Shown piece by piece: positions 51,362 through 59,608 of a DNA stretch of 59,608 bases (positions within the stretch are counted from its first letter, which is position 1; each line of letters starts with the position of its first letter). The stretch is from JBOCEF01 sp047610385. GTDB lineage: Bacteria; Pseudomonadota; Alphaproteobacteria; Rhodobacterales; Rhodobacteraceae. Location of the stretch: NCBI GenBank assembly GCA_047610385.1, contig JBLGAC010000023.1, positions 1-59,608 of the forward strand, written 5' to 3'. Position numbers and translations under genes: made by a program. The notes below the pieces were generated by a model. That model made no database searches. It saw only the letters and a program-made list of their open reading frames with translations, and had not been told where the DNA came from.

Positions 51362-53008
51362 ATGGCGCGGTTCGTATTCATCACAGGCGGAGTGGTCTCC
51401 AGCCTGGGCAAAGGGCTTGCATCGGCAGCCCTCGGGGCACTTTTGCAGGCACGGGGCTACTCGGTCCGCCTGCGCAAGCTTGATCCCTATCTGAACGTCG
51501 ATCCGGGAACCATGAGCCCGTTTGAGCATGGCGAAGTCTTCGTCACCGACGACGGCGCGGAAACCGATCTCGATCTTGGGCACTATGAGCGCTTTACCGG
51601 GGTCGCGGCGCGGGCGACTGATTCCATCTCCTCAGGCCGGATCTATTCCAACGTGTTGGAAAAGGAACGCCGGGGCGATTATTTGGGCAAGACCATTCAG
51701 GTCATCCCCCACGTCACCAATGAAATCAAGGACTTCATCTCAATCGGCGAGGATGAGGTCGACTTCATGCTGTGCGAAATCGGCGGCACGGTCGGCGACA
51801 TCGAGGGGCTGCCGTTCTTCGAAGCCATCCGCCAGTTCGCCCTTGATCGCACGCCGGGCCAGTGTGTGTTCATGCATCTGACGCTGCTGCCCTACCTGAA
51901 GGCGAGCGGAGAGCTGAAGACCAAGCCGACCCAGCATTCGGTCAAGGAACTGCGCTCCATCGGTCTGGCGCCCGACGTGCTGGTCTGCCGGTCTGAGCAC
52001 CCGATCCCGGACAAGGAGCGCGCCAAGCTCGCCATGTTCTGCTCAGTGCGGCCTGAGCGGGTGATCGCGGCCAGTGATCTCAAATCCATCTATGAGGCGC
52101 CGATTGGCTATCACAATGCCGGTCTGGACCAAGCGGTGCTGGATGCGTTCGCGATCAGCCCTGCCCCCAAACCCGATCTGTCGCAGTGGGAGGCCGTGGT
52201 CGATGCCGTGCACGCGCCCGACGGCGAAGTGCGCATCGCCATCGTCGGCAAATACACCCAGCTTGAGGACGCATACAAATCCATCTCAGAGGCGCTGACC
52301 CATGGCGGCATCGCCAACCGGGTCAAAGTACGCATCGAATGGCTGGATGCCGAGGTGTTCGAGAGCAGCGATCCGTCGCCCCACCTCGAAGGGTTTCACG
52401 GCATCCTGGTGCCCGGCGGCTTCGGAGAGCGCGGCACTGAGGGCAAGATCAACGCGGCCCGCTTCGCGCGCGAACGCAAGATCCCGTATCTCGGCATCTG
52501 TCTCGGCATGCAGATGGCGGTGATTGAGGCAGCGCGCAATCTGGCTGGCATCACAAATGCCGGGTCTGAGGAATTCGACCATGAGGCAGGGCGCACCCGG
52601 TTTGAACCGGTCGTCTACCACATGAAGGAATGGGAAGGCATTTCTGGGCGCACCGAACAGCGCTCAGAAACCGACGGCAAGGGCGGGACCATGCGGCTGG
52701 GTGCCTATAACGCGGTCCTTGAGCCCGAAAGCCACGCCGCTCAGATCTACGGAACCACGCGTATCGAGGAACGCCACCGCCACCGCTATGAGGTCGCGCT
52801 GAGCTATCGCGCGCAGCTTGAGGCACATGGCCTGCGGTTCTCCGGCATGTCGCCCGATGGCAAGCTGCCGGAGATCATGGAGATCAAGGACCACCCCTGG
52901 TTCATCGGCGTGCAGTTCCACCCGGAGCTGAAGTCCAAACCCCTGGACCCGCATCCCCTGTTCCGCAGCTTTGTGAAAGCCGCGATGGAACAATCCCGTC
53001 TCGTCTGA
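51362..53008 (+). CDS. pyrG: CTP synthase
   Basis: A 548-residue enzyme that aminates UTP to CTP with glutamine and ATP. The amidoligase domain begins FVFITGGVVSSLGKGLASAA, with GTVGDIEGLPF and PHVTNEIKDF. The C-terminal glutaminase has VPGGFGERGTEGK, the nucleophile C380 in YLGICLGMQ, and GVQFHPELKSKP. The length is as expected. It stands alone with its own strong terminator. Confidence 0.97.
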   Translation: MARFVFITGGVVSSLGKGLASAALGALLQARGYSVRLRKLDPYLNVDPGTMSPFEHGEVFVTDDGAETDLDLGHYERFTGVAARATDSISSGRIYSNVLEKERRGDYLGKTIQVIPHVTNEIKDFISIGEDEVDFMLCEIGGTVGDIEGLPFFEAIRQFALDRTPGQCVFMHLTLLPYLKASGELKTKPTQHSVKELRSIGLAPDVLVCRSEHPIPDKERAKLAMFCSVRPERVIAASDLKSIYEAPIGYHNAGLDQAVLDAFAISPAPKPDLSQWEAVVDAVHAPDGEVRIAIVGKYTQLEDAYKSISEALTHGGIANRVKVRIEWLDAEVFESSDPSPHLEGFHGILVPGGFGERGTEGKINAARFARERKIPYLGICLGMQMAVIEAARNLAGITNAGSEEFDHEAGRTRFEPVVYHMKEWEGISGRTEQRSETDGKGGTMRLGAYNAVLEPESHAAQIYGTTRIEERHRHRYEVALSYRAQLEAHGLRFSGMSPDGKLPEIMEIKDHPWFIGVQFHPELKSKPLDPHPLFRSFVKAAMEQSRLV

Positions 53009-53050
53009 CCGCTGCCGCGGGGCGAAACGGGTTGTTGATCTGAACGACGT

Positions 53051-53086
53051 AAAAAGGCCCGGCGCGGGACTGCGCCGGGCCTTTTT
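53051..53086. terminator. Strong terminator after pyrG, symmetrical
   Basis: AAAAAGGCCCGGCGC at 53051-53065 pairs perfectly with GCGCCGGGCCTTTTT at 53072-53086 around GGGACT. The T-run ends the pyrG transcript; the A-run gives a T-run for the opposite direction too, so it can stop read-through from the minus-strand CHAT operon. Confidence 0.92.
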
Positions 53087-53324
53087 CGTTGCCCGCCCCG
53101 CGCGCCGCTTTCACCCGTGCAGCGCCGCTCAGGGGCATCGAGCCCCCTCGCGCCGCCGACCAGCGTTGCGCGCCGATCATATGTCGGCGAAGCGGTGGCA
53201 AGGTTCGCACGCCTGCCATCCCGCGATCCGCCAGCATTTCCGGGTGCCGGCGCGCTTGTCGCGCCGCGGCTGGCTGAGCGGGGGCGGATGCCCTCCGAAG
53301 ATGGCCGCAGCGCTCCCCAAATTC
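53087..53324. other. Intergenic region between two terminators
   Basis: About 240 bases between the pyrG terminator and the terminator of the CHAT operon. Short open frames exist on both strands, but none has a ribosome site or recognisable content. I see nothing functional here. Confidence 0.5.
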
Positions 53325-53358
53325 AAAACGCGCCACGGGTTTCCCCGCAGCGCGTTTT
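53325..53358 (-). terminator. Terminator of the CHAT operon with GAAA tetraloop
   Basis: Read on the minus strand, AAAACGCGC TG CGGG, a GAAA loop, CCCG TG GCGCGTTTT form a 15-bp stem with two G-U pairs and a terminal T-run. It lies 19 bases beyond the CHAT stop codon. The GNRA loop and U-tail make it a convincing intrinsic terminator. Confidence 0.82.
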
Positions 53359-53377
53359 GTCTGCCTCAGTGCAGGGT

Positions 53378-55972
53378 TCAGCTGCCGGTGGCCCCGTCGC
53401 CAACCAGCACGAAGGCTGCCCAATAGAACGGATCCGAGGTCGCGGGGTTGCGCCGCACTTCGGCCTGTGCGGTGCGCAGCGCCTCAGTGTAGCGTGCGCC
53501 GCCATCGAGGCTGCGGTAGAACGTCTCCACCAATTGCAGCGACGGGCCGCCATCGGCAATCGGCCAATGGGTCACCAACGCTGCGCGGGCACCTGCGTCG
53601 AAGAACGCGCGCGCCAGGCCCGACAGTGCCTCACCCCCCTCGGAGGCGTTGCCCTCAAGGATCTCGGTGCTCGCGCTTGATCCGGCAGTGTCGCAGGCCG
53701 TCAGAACCACCAGTTCGGTGCCCGACAGGTCGAGCCTGCGGATTTCGCTTTCCGTCAGCACGCCGTCGCTGTCGGGCGCGTCCGTCGCCGTCACCGTCAA
53801 GCCGCCCTGGTTCAGGCAGTCATCCGATTGCGGCAGGAACCCGTGGGTTGAGAAATGCAGGATGCTTGCTGCCGCCAACCCGCCCTCGGCTGAGGCGAGC
53901 TTGACTGCCTCCTCGGTGAAATCGGCCCCGGCATTGATCTTTACCCGGTCGCCGAAAATATCCTGCAGGATGCCCATCTCAATGCGTGAGGCAGGCAGCG
54001 CGCCCAGATCCGCGATCAGCTGCGCCTCGGCGAGGCATTCGGGCGGCAGATAGGCGGGCAGGACTTTCTCAGCCTTCACGCCGGGCACGAAATCACCCCA
54101 AGCGACAACCTTACGCGTCGCGGCACCGCCCGAAGACGTGATCCCGCTGCGCAGATCAGCCAGAGTTGAGGGCGCGGGCACATAGCTGATTTCATAAAGA
54201 TCGGCCATCCACACCACGTCGGTGTAGTCGCTTCCGCGTGCCACGTCGTTGATCGCAGTCGCTTCGGTGGCGATGGTTTCCACCGGCAGTGCGGTTAGCG
54301 CGTCCGCCAACGAAAAGATCAGGCTGCGCGGCTTTTTCCCGTCCAGCAGCGCCAGCGCCGGCTTGATCAAGGATGCATGCAGGATGTTGGAGAAATTCGG
54401 CGAATACGGCACCCCGCCACGCAGTTCCCCGCGCAGCACGCCCACCACTTCGCGGATGTCGGACAGCGACAGCCCGGCCCCCACGCGGCCGGCGCGGATG
54501 GTGTCATTGGTCAGCACGAAGGCGATGGAATGCGGCTCTCCGGGGATGATCTGGATCATCGCTTCATCGGGCTTCAGCGCGGCCTGAATGCGCTTGGTGT
54601 CGGTGCGCGCGGACAAAAGCCCAAGGTAATCATCCGCGACCTCTTCGACCGCGGCGGTGCGGGCGGCAAGGGTTTCGGTTGCCTCTTGATACTGGCGGCG
54701 CACTTCGGCCTTTTGCGAGGACGAGGCATATGGGTTCCGCTCCACCGCGATGCGGCGGAATTCTAGCTGAAGCAGTTCTTGCTGTGCGCGCAGCCAGGCG
54801 CGGATGGCTTCGGCGTCAGCGCCGTCGCCCTCGGCCCGGTCGCGCGCGGCGATGGCGAGCGACGTGGCCGTGGCGCGCGACCGCAGGGTCTGAGCCGCTT
54901 CGAAGATCTGGGCGGTCAATGCCTCGCGGCGCTCCGGCTGGGCATCGGCAACCTTCAGCGCCAGGTCAAAATAGGGATAGATCAGGTCGTAGCCGATGGG
55001 CACGGCGGTGCTCTGATAGATCTCAAAGGCCTCGGCATAAGTGAGGAGAGATTCTTCGGTCAGCCCCATCAGGGTTTCGGCGCGCGCCTGAAAGGTCAGC
55101 GCGCGGGCGCGCAGCGCGGTCTGGCGCAGGTCTTCGGAGAACCCCTCAGCGGCCTGCATGGCGATCATGCGTGCATCCGCGGGGCGCCCCTGACCCAGCG
55201 CAAGCAGCGCCTTGGTGGTCATGAAGCGCGGCAGATAGTTGGTCTGGGTGCCCGGCACAGGCGCGATCAGCTTGATGGCCCGATCGATGGCTTTCTCCGC
55301 CGCGGCGAAATCTTCGCGCTGCAGGAACACAAAGGACCGCGAGAATTCGCTGAGCGCCACCAGCACCCGGCGTCGCTGCGCGTCGGGGGACAGCTGCAGG
55401 ATTTCCGCGGTCTCAGCGCTGAAGGCCATGGCACCATCAAAATCGCCCGACAGCGCGTCAGCGATGCGCGTGGCCTGGGCCAACGCCTCGTTGTCGCTGC
55501 CGACTGCGCGGTTAAGGGTATGCTGGGTGCGCAGCACATCCACAAAAGTCGCGCGGTTGGCGAGGCTTCGGCCCTGGGCCTCAGCCTCGGCGTCGGCGCG
55601 GCGGGCGGCAGCATTGAACATGCCCTCAGCGGCGACGAATTTGCGCTGGTTGGAATAGACCAGCGCCTGGTTCGCCATCACCGCGGAATATGGCGGCAGC
55701 ACGGTGCCGCATTCAGCAGCCGGGTCCCGGGCAGGGTCCGCATAGGTCGTGGACAACTGGGCCCAGATTGCCTCGGCGCTGGCGAATTCGGTCAGAAAGT
55801 TGAACCGCTGCGCCTGATCCACAAGCTGGCTGAGCCGCGTGCAATAGGCCGAACCTTCGGCGTCCGCGATCAGGCTTGGCTTGCCGTCAGATCCGGTGCA
55901 ACCGGCCAGCGCCAACGCTGCCAGCACGGGGCCTGCAAAACGGCGGATCGATCTGCTGAGATGGGCGCGCAT
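53378..55972 (-). CDS. CHAT-domain TPR lipoprotein (caspase-like protease)
   Basis: An 864-residue protein: signal peptide with lipobox LALAGCTG (about 20-27), a long helical region with degenerate tetratricopeptide repeats (about 40-440), and a C-terminal CHAT protease domain (about 540-864). The catalytic pair is intact: H710 in ILHFSTHGFLP and C760 in VVLTACDTAG, 50 residues apart as in caspase-like folds. The end WPIADGGPSLQLVETFYRSL and YWAAFVLVGDG is typical of CHAT proteins. The start at 55972 overlaps the stop of the adhesin-like gene (ATGA) and has GAGGGA upstream, so the two are coupled. It may process the adhesin or cleave incoming targets at the envelope; this is inference. Confidence 0.9.
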   Translation of the reverse strand: MRAHLSRSIRRFAGPVLAALALAGCTGSDGKPSLIADAEGSAYCTRLSQLVDQAQRFNFLTEFASAEAIWAQLSTTYADPARDPAAECGTVLPPYSAVMANQALVYSNQRKFVAAEGMFNAAARRADAEAEAQGRSLANRATFVDVLRTQHTLNRAVGSDNEALAQATRIADALSGDFDGAMAFSAETAEILQLSPDAQRRRVLVALSEFSRSFVFLQREDFAAAEKAIDRAIKLIAPVPGTQTNYLPRFMTTKALLALGQGRPADARMIAMQAAEGFSEDLRQTALRARALTFQARAETLMGLTEESLLTYAEAFEIYQSTAVPIGYDLIYPYFDLALKVADAQPERREALTAQIFEAAQTLRSRATATSLAIAARDRAEGDGADAEAIRAWLRAQQELLQLEFRRIAVERNPYASSSQKAEVRRQYQEATETLAARTAAVEEVADDYLGLLSARTDTKRIQAALKPDEAMIQIIPGEPHSIAFVLTNDTIRAGRVGAGLSLSDIREVVGVLRGELRGGVPYSPNFSNILHASLIKPALALLDGKKPRSLIFSLADALTALPVETIATEATAINDVARGSDYTDVVWMADLYEISYVPAPSTLADLRSGITSSGGAATRKVVAWGDFVPGVKAEKVLPAYLPPECLAEAQLIADLGALPASRIEMGILQDIFGDRVKINAGADFTEEAVKLASAEGGLAAASILHFSTHGFLPQSDDCLNQGGLTVTATDAPDSDGVLTESEIRRLDLSGTELVVLTACDTAGSSASTEILEGNASEGGEALSGLARAFFDAGARAALVTHWPIADGGPSLQLVETFYRSLDGGARYTEALRTAQAEVRRNPATSDPFYWAAFVLVGDGATGS

Positions 55973-58900
55973 CAATTCGTTCCCTCTTGATCGTCTTCTT
56001 CGTCTTCTTCGTCGTTGATATAAGCGGGGGGCAGGCGCCACAGATCTTCGTTGCCGATGGCGCCGAACAATTCATTCAGATCGAGCGTCGCCAGTTCGAA
56101 CACTGGCACGTCGATCGGGGGCAATGGTGGCACGGACACCGAGGTTCCCAGATTGGTGCAGGTGGAGGTCTGCCGCACCAAGCATCCGTTGAAGAAATAC
56201 GATGTGCCGAGCGGCCCGTTCACCCGGATGCCCGCGGTGCGGGACCGGTCGCCTGCGACGGCGCCGTACATTTCAACCCGCGCGGGATCGATGGCGGGCA
56301 GGTCGGACCCGTACTGCACGCCGATGGTGATGTTCACGCCATAGAAGGACAACGAGTCCTCAAAGGCGCCGCCCGCGTCCTCTCGGTTGATGACGAACAG
56401 GATGTTGCCACCGTCGGAGCTGATGTCGAGCTGGTTGGCAACGAAATAGTCGGTCTGGTCGTCGCCGTCGTCGATCAGATAGACCACATCATCCAGCGCA
56501 CCGCCGATTTCTGGCACGCCGATTTCGCCCAGGTTGTCCACAAATTCGTCAAGGACGGCCTCGTCGATCAACCCGTTGAGCGACGCCAGATCCAAGGGCG
56601 CGGCACCCGCGACCACATCGATCCCGCGCAATGTGACCATGCCCAGCGGCTGGAAAATCTCGCCCGGTCCCCCGGCGCCGACCGTGCCGAAGAAGTATAT
56701 GTCGCGCGGTGTTTCAATCCGCAGGTTGGCAGAGCCGCCGACCCCGCCCACATCACCGCGGAAGATGACCGAACCGTCGCCAAGCGTGCTGACCCGCAGC
56801 GTTGCGACGCTGCTTGCGGCCAGCCCCAGATCTTCGACAAAGATGATCTGGCCACCGGCGTCGACGGTAAGATTGCCGCCCGCCGTAAGCTGCGAGATCA
56901 GCGCCGCCCCGCCTGCGTCGATGGTTGCGGTGCCGCCGGCGTTGAGGGCGGTGATCTCCACCAAGCCATCTGCAACGACGTTCACATTGCCGACTGCGTT
57001 GAGGTCGGTGATCAGCACCTGATCGCCGCTGACCAGCATCGCGCTGCCGCCTGCATCAAGCATCGTGATCGTCAGCCGGTCGTCGGTACGCACGTCAACT
57101 TCGCCGCCCGCGACCAGTTCGGAGAAGGTCAGCCGGTCAGCCACCCCCAGCCCCAGCACATCCGCATAAGTGGCGGCGGCGGTGGGCAGAAGGCTCAGCT
57201 CCTCGATGAAGGTTGCGCTGCCACCAACATTCGCTGAGACGTCATCAGGGAACATGTTGCGGGTGTCGTTGAGGATGATCGTCGCCACCCCACCGCCCGA
57301 CTGGGCGATGCGCAGGCTTTCGGTCACGACCAACGACGGTGCGCTGGCCATGGCTGCGGCGGCTGCGACGGTCAGCGCGTAATCAGCGGCGCCGGTTCCG
57401 GTGACATTCAGCGTCGCCGCCCCGTTGGTGCCTGAGAAATCGACCCCCAGCCGCACCGGCGTCAGCGCAGCGTCACCGATGGTCTGCGGGTCCGCGGCGT
57501 TTGCAGCGTCCACCACCAGCGTGCGTGCGATGACCGACCCGAAGGTGACGTTGCCCGTCGCCGTCAGATCAATGTCGTCGGCCAGCGCGACAAGGCCCAT
57601 ATTGGCCGCGGTGGACGCGATGCTCACGCTCCCGCCCTCGGCCATCACCTCAAGGATGTTGACCGCCAGCAGGTTGTCGATGTCCACGTCGACCGTGCCG
57701 CCGCCAAGACCTGCGGCGATCGTGAGGTCGCCGTTGATGTCATAAATCGCGCCGGGGGCTGTGGTCAGGGTGGCGCCCTGAAGCTCCAACCTTGCGTGGC
57801 CGATGCCCAAGGCACCGGTGGTGGTCAACCCATCGGCAATCACGGCGGTGGAGACGAAGGCTGGCACGCCCCCGGTTCCGACCGTCAGATCCCCGTCATG
57901 ATGGATCAGCATGGCGCCCCCGGCCTCAGCCGCGACCCCTGCTGCAAAGAGGTTGTCCAGCCCGCCAGCCCGCGCCAGTGCGATGTCGCCCGCGGCGCGG
58001 AACGCCGCCGCCCCGGTCACGTCGATCAGCCGGGTGGGTGTGGTCAACGTCAGATCGGTCGCATCGGCCATGCCCGAAGACACGCCGCCGACCCCGGGTG
58101 CCACAGCCGTGGGACCGGTGATCGTGTCGCCCGCCGCAGTCGCAAAGCTGCGGATCGCGCCCCCGGCGCTTTCCGCCGCCAGCGTCCCGCCGGTTTCGAT
58201 GCCCGCAAGCCGCAGATCGCCTGTCCCGGCGCTCAGCAACATGTCGGTGCCGGACACGGCGCGGTCGGCATCAATTGACCCGGTGGCTTCGATGACCAGC
58301 GCCCCGGGTGCGAACACCCGCCGCGCATCGATCGACCCGCCAGAGGTCGCGACGCTCAGCGCCCCGCCGCTTTGCAGATCGTCGGCGGTCACGTCGCCCC
58401 CGGCGGTGGCGGTCAGCGCGCCGCCCGCCGCGATGCGGTCAAGGTCCATGCCCAGGCCCGCGGTCAGATCCGCGCTGGCCGCGACATTCAGATCAGCTGC
58501 TGCGATGGTTGCGTCAGCGGTTGCGGCGAAGGTGGTCGCTGCCTCAACACCGGTCAGGCCCACCGCGCCGATGGCCGAGACGATCATCGCCCCCGCGCTT
58601 TGGACATCCGTGCCGGTCAAGGCGTTCCCGGCATCGGCGGTCAGCGCGCCGCCCGATGCGACGCGGGTCATGGTCAGCACTGTGCCAGCGGTCAGGTCGG
58701 CGCTGTCGGCCGCGTCGACATCCTCTGCGGTCAGCGATCCGGCCGCGGTCAGGGCGATCGCGTCGTCGCCGTCCACCCGCAGGGCGCCGACATTGCCGGT
58801 CGCGCTGTCAGCGGTGATCAGGCCGACCGCGTCGATGTCGGTCACCTGAATGGCGCCGTTCGCATCCACATCCAGCGCTGCGCCGGTGGTCGCGTCTACC

Positions 58901-59608
58901 AGCGTCACGCCGCCGCCCGCAGACGCGGCGGTCATCGCGCCGCCCGCGTCCAGCGTGTCGGCGGTGATCGTGTCGCCGGCATTCGCCGCCATCGCGCCGG
59001 TCCCGGCATCGATGCGCAACAGCGACATGGTGGTCGCCGCGGTCAGCACGGCGTCGCCATTGCCGGTCACGTCCGTCGCCGTGACAGACCCGCCGGAGGA
59101 CGTCAGATCCACCGTGCTCGCCGCCGCGGCAGTGTCGAGTGTCAGTGCCCCAAGCGCGTCGACATCAAGCGCGCCGCCCGTGGTGACCCCGGTTGCAGTC
59201 ACCGCATCGCCCGAGGACGCGACAACCATCGCTCCGTCCGCATCCAGCGTGTCGGCGCCAATCGTGCCAACTGCGTTCGCGGTCATCGTGCCGGTTCCCG
59301 CATCGACGCGGGTCAGGGTCATGGTGGTTCCGGCACCCAGCGTCATGGCGCCGTCACCGGTCACGTCGGTGGCAAGCAGCGCGCCTGAGGTTGAGGCCAG
59401 ATCTACCGTGGTGCCTGCGGTTGCATTGCTTACGGTCGCCGTGCCGAGCGCGCCGATGTTCAGCGTGTTACCAGCGGTCAGCCCGGTTGCAGTCACCGCA
59501 TCGCCCGAGGACGCGACAACCATCGCTCCGTCCGCATCCAGCGTGTCGGCGCCAATCGTGCCAACTGCGTTCGCGGTCATCGTGCCGGTTCCCGCATCGA
59601 CGCGGGTC
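55972..59608 (-). CDS. Giant repetitive filamentous-haemagglutinin-like protein (5' part missing)
   Basis: At least 1,210 residues are encoded, and the frame runs out of the window, so the N-terminus, where a signal and TPS domain would lie, is not seen. The visible part is a Gly/Ala/Thr/Asp-rich chain of beta-strand repeats (TLDAGGAMTAASAGG, GSLTAEDVDAADSADLTAG and the like), as in filamentous haemagglutinin beta-helices. There are almost no cysteines, except C-x7-C 70 and 62 residues from the end (NGCLVRQTSTCTNLG). The tail is very acidic (INDEEDEEDDQEGTN). It is most likely a large secreted or surface adhesin. It ends coupled to the CHAT lipoprotein gene. Confidence 0.82.
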   Translation of the reverse strand, partial: TRVDAGTGTMTANAVGTIGADTLDADGAMVVASSGDAVTATGLTAGNTLNIGALGTATVSNATAGTTVDLASTSGALLATDVTGDGAMTLGAGTTMTLTRVDAGTGTMTANAVGTIGADTLDADGAMVVASSGDAVTATGVTTGGALDVDALGALTLDTAAAASTVDLTSSGGSVTATDVTGNGDAVLTAATTMSLLRIDAGTGAMAANAGDTITADTLDAGGAMTAASAGGGVTLVDATTGAALDVDANGAIQVTDIDAVGLITADSATGNVGALRVDGDDAIALTAAGSLTAEDVDAADSADLTAGTVLTMTRVASGGALTADAGNALTGTDVQSAGAMIVSAIGAVGLTGVEAATTFAATADATIAAADLNVAASADLTAGLGMDLDRIAAGGALTATAGGDVTADDLQSGGALSVATSGGSIDARRVFAPGALVIEATGSIDADRAVSGTDMLLSAGTGDLRLAGIETGGTLAAESAGGAIRSFATAAGDTITGPTAVAPGVGGVSSGMADATDLTLTTPTRLIDVTGAAAFRAAGDIALARAGGLDNLFAAGVAAEAGGAMLIHHDGDLTVGTGGVPAFVSTAVIADGLTTTGALGIGHARLELQGATLTTAPGAIYDINGDLTIAAGLGGGTVDVDIDNLLAVNILEVMAEGGSVSIASTAANMGLVALADDIDLTATGNVTFGSVIARTLVVDAANAADPQTIGDAALTPVRLGVDFSGTNGAATLNVTGTGAADYALTVAAAAAMASAPSLVVTESLRIAQSGGGVATIILNDTRNMFPDDVSANVGGSATFIEELSLLPTAAATYADVLGLGVADRLTFSELVAGGEVDVRTDDRLTITMLDAGGSAMLVSGDQVLITDLNAVGNVNVVADGLVEITALNAGGTATIDAGGAALISQLTAGGNLTVDAGGQIIFVEDLGLAASSVATLRVSTLGDGSVIFRGDVGGVGGSANLRIETPRDIYFFGTVGAGGPGEIFQPLGMVTLRGIDVVAGAAPLDLASLNGLIDEAVLDEFVDNLGEIGVPEIGGALDDVVYLIDDGDDQTDYFVANQLDISSDGGNILFVINREDAGGAFEDSLSFYGVNITIGVQYGSDLPAIDPARVEMYGAVAGDRSRTAGIRVNGPLGTSYFFNGCLVRQTSTCTNLGTSVSVPPLPPIDVPVFELATLDLNELFGAIGNEDLWRLPPAYINDEEDEEDDQEGTN
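59188..59608. repeat. 294-bp direct repeat inside the adhesin gene
   Basis: Bases 59188-59314 and 59482-59608 are identical over all 127 bases compared, at a spacing of 294 bases (98 codons). The second copy is cut by the window end, so the identical tract may be longer. Protein repeats further downstream (for example near 58990) are much more diverged, so the 5' repeats were copied recently. Confidence 0.93.

Noticed and set aside
51171..51494. A 107-codon frame overlapping the start of pyrG
   Set aside because: It contains the tandem repeat, has no ribosome site, and overlaps the conserved PyrG N-terminus.
1..59608. tRNA, rRNA, insertion sequences or prophage genes
   Set aside because: No cloverleaf-like T-loop motifs outside coding genes, no transposase or integrase frames and no phage structural genes were seen on reading both strands.

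Overview
The window reads as a chromosomal segment of an alphaproteobacterium, most likely a Rhodobacterales (Rhodobacteraceae) relative. This rests on the high GC content (roughly two thirds by eye), tight operons joined by ATGA/GTGA overlaps, a TAXI-type TRAP transporter, and a formate dehydrogenase cluster with DUF3305/DUF3306, FdhX and the small DUF6494/DUF6505 proteins. I see no rRNA, tRNA, CRISPR array, transposase or prophage gene. The placement is inference, not a database result.

Region 1 (32-16764) opens with an FtsH-type protease. A convergent XRE-cupin regulator of the PuuR type follows, divergent from a GABA-type aminotransferase. Next come a TRAP-TAXI importer (binding protein plus fused permease) with a UspA protein. 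The block ends with five enzymes: a nitrilase-fold hydrolase, an oversized Orn/Lys/Arg-type decarboxylase, an ATP-grasp ligase, a C45 Ntn-hydrolase and a second class III aminotransferase. Together these suggest an amine pathway that uses a temporary amide, comparable in logic to the gamma-glutamyl putrescine (Puu) route but with different enzyme families. I know of no described pathway with this set.

Region 2 (16761-37327) is a formate dehydrogenase supercluster. It begins at a perfect 30-bp palindrome shared by two convergent genes. A minus-strand maturation operon follows (DUF6494, Mrp/ApbC, a degenerate biotin/lipoate-ligase-like protein, DUF6505). Then come an odd cytochrome c fused to what looks like half of a tungstate-binding protein, a poly-[4Fe-4S] protein, and DUF3305-DUF3306-TorD-FdhX-FdhA-FdhB-FdhC. 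After these come a 41-residue membrane protein, a tungstate-type ABC importer (tupB-tupC-tupA), fdhD, mobA, mobB, moeA and a P1B-type metal ATPase. The gene set supplies metal uptake, cofactor assembly, sulfur transfer, Fe-S maturation and Tat export for a periplasm-facing, membrane-anchored, cysteine-type formate dehydrogenase that probably uses tungsten.

Region 3 (37415-42135) is a thiamine salvage operon (thiM-thiE-thiD and a ThiY/Z/X-like ABC importer) behind a TPP riboswitch. The switch has a clear Shine-Dalgarno-sequestering hairpin and a competing helix.

Region 4 (42144-51085, minus strand) holds a chemotaxis receptor with a small exported partner, an AEC transporter, and a housekeeping run: MBL hydrolase, TatD, holB, tmk, dacA and a degenerate RlpA/SPOR lipoprotein. 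A 26-bp tandem repeat separates it from region 3.

Region 5 (51204-59608) has pyrG with a strong terminator. On the minus strand lies a two-gene operon cut by the window edge: a giant repetitive filamentous-haemagglutinin-like protein translationally coupled to a TPR-CHAT lipoprotein with an intact His-Cys dyad. The strongest candidates for undescribed biology are the five-enzyme amine cluster, the cytochrome/half-TupA fusion, and the adhesin-CHAT protease pair.
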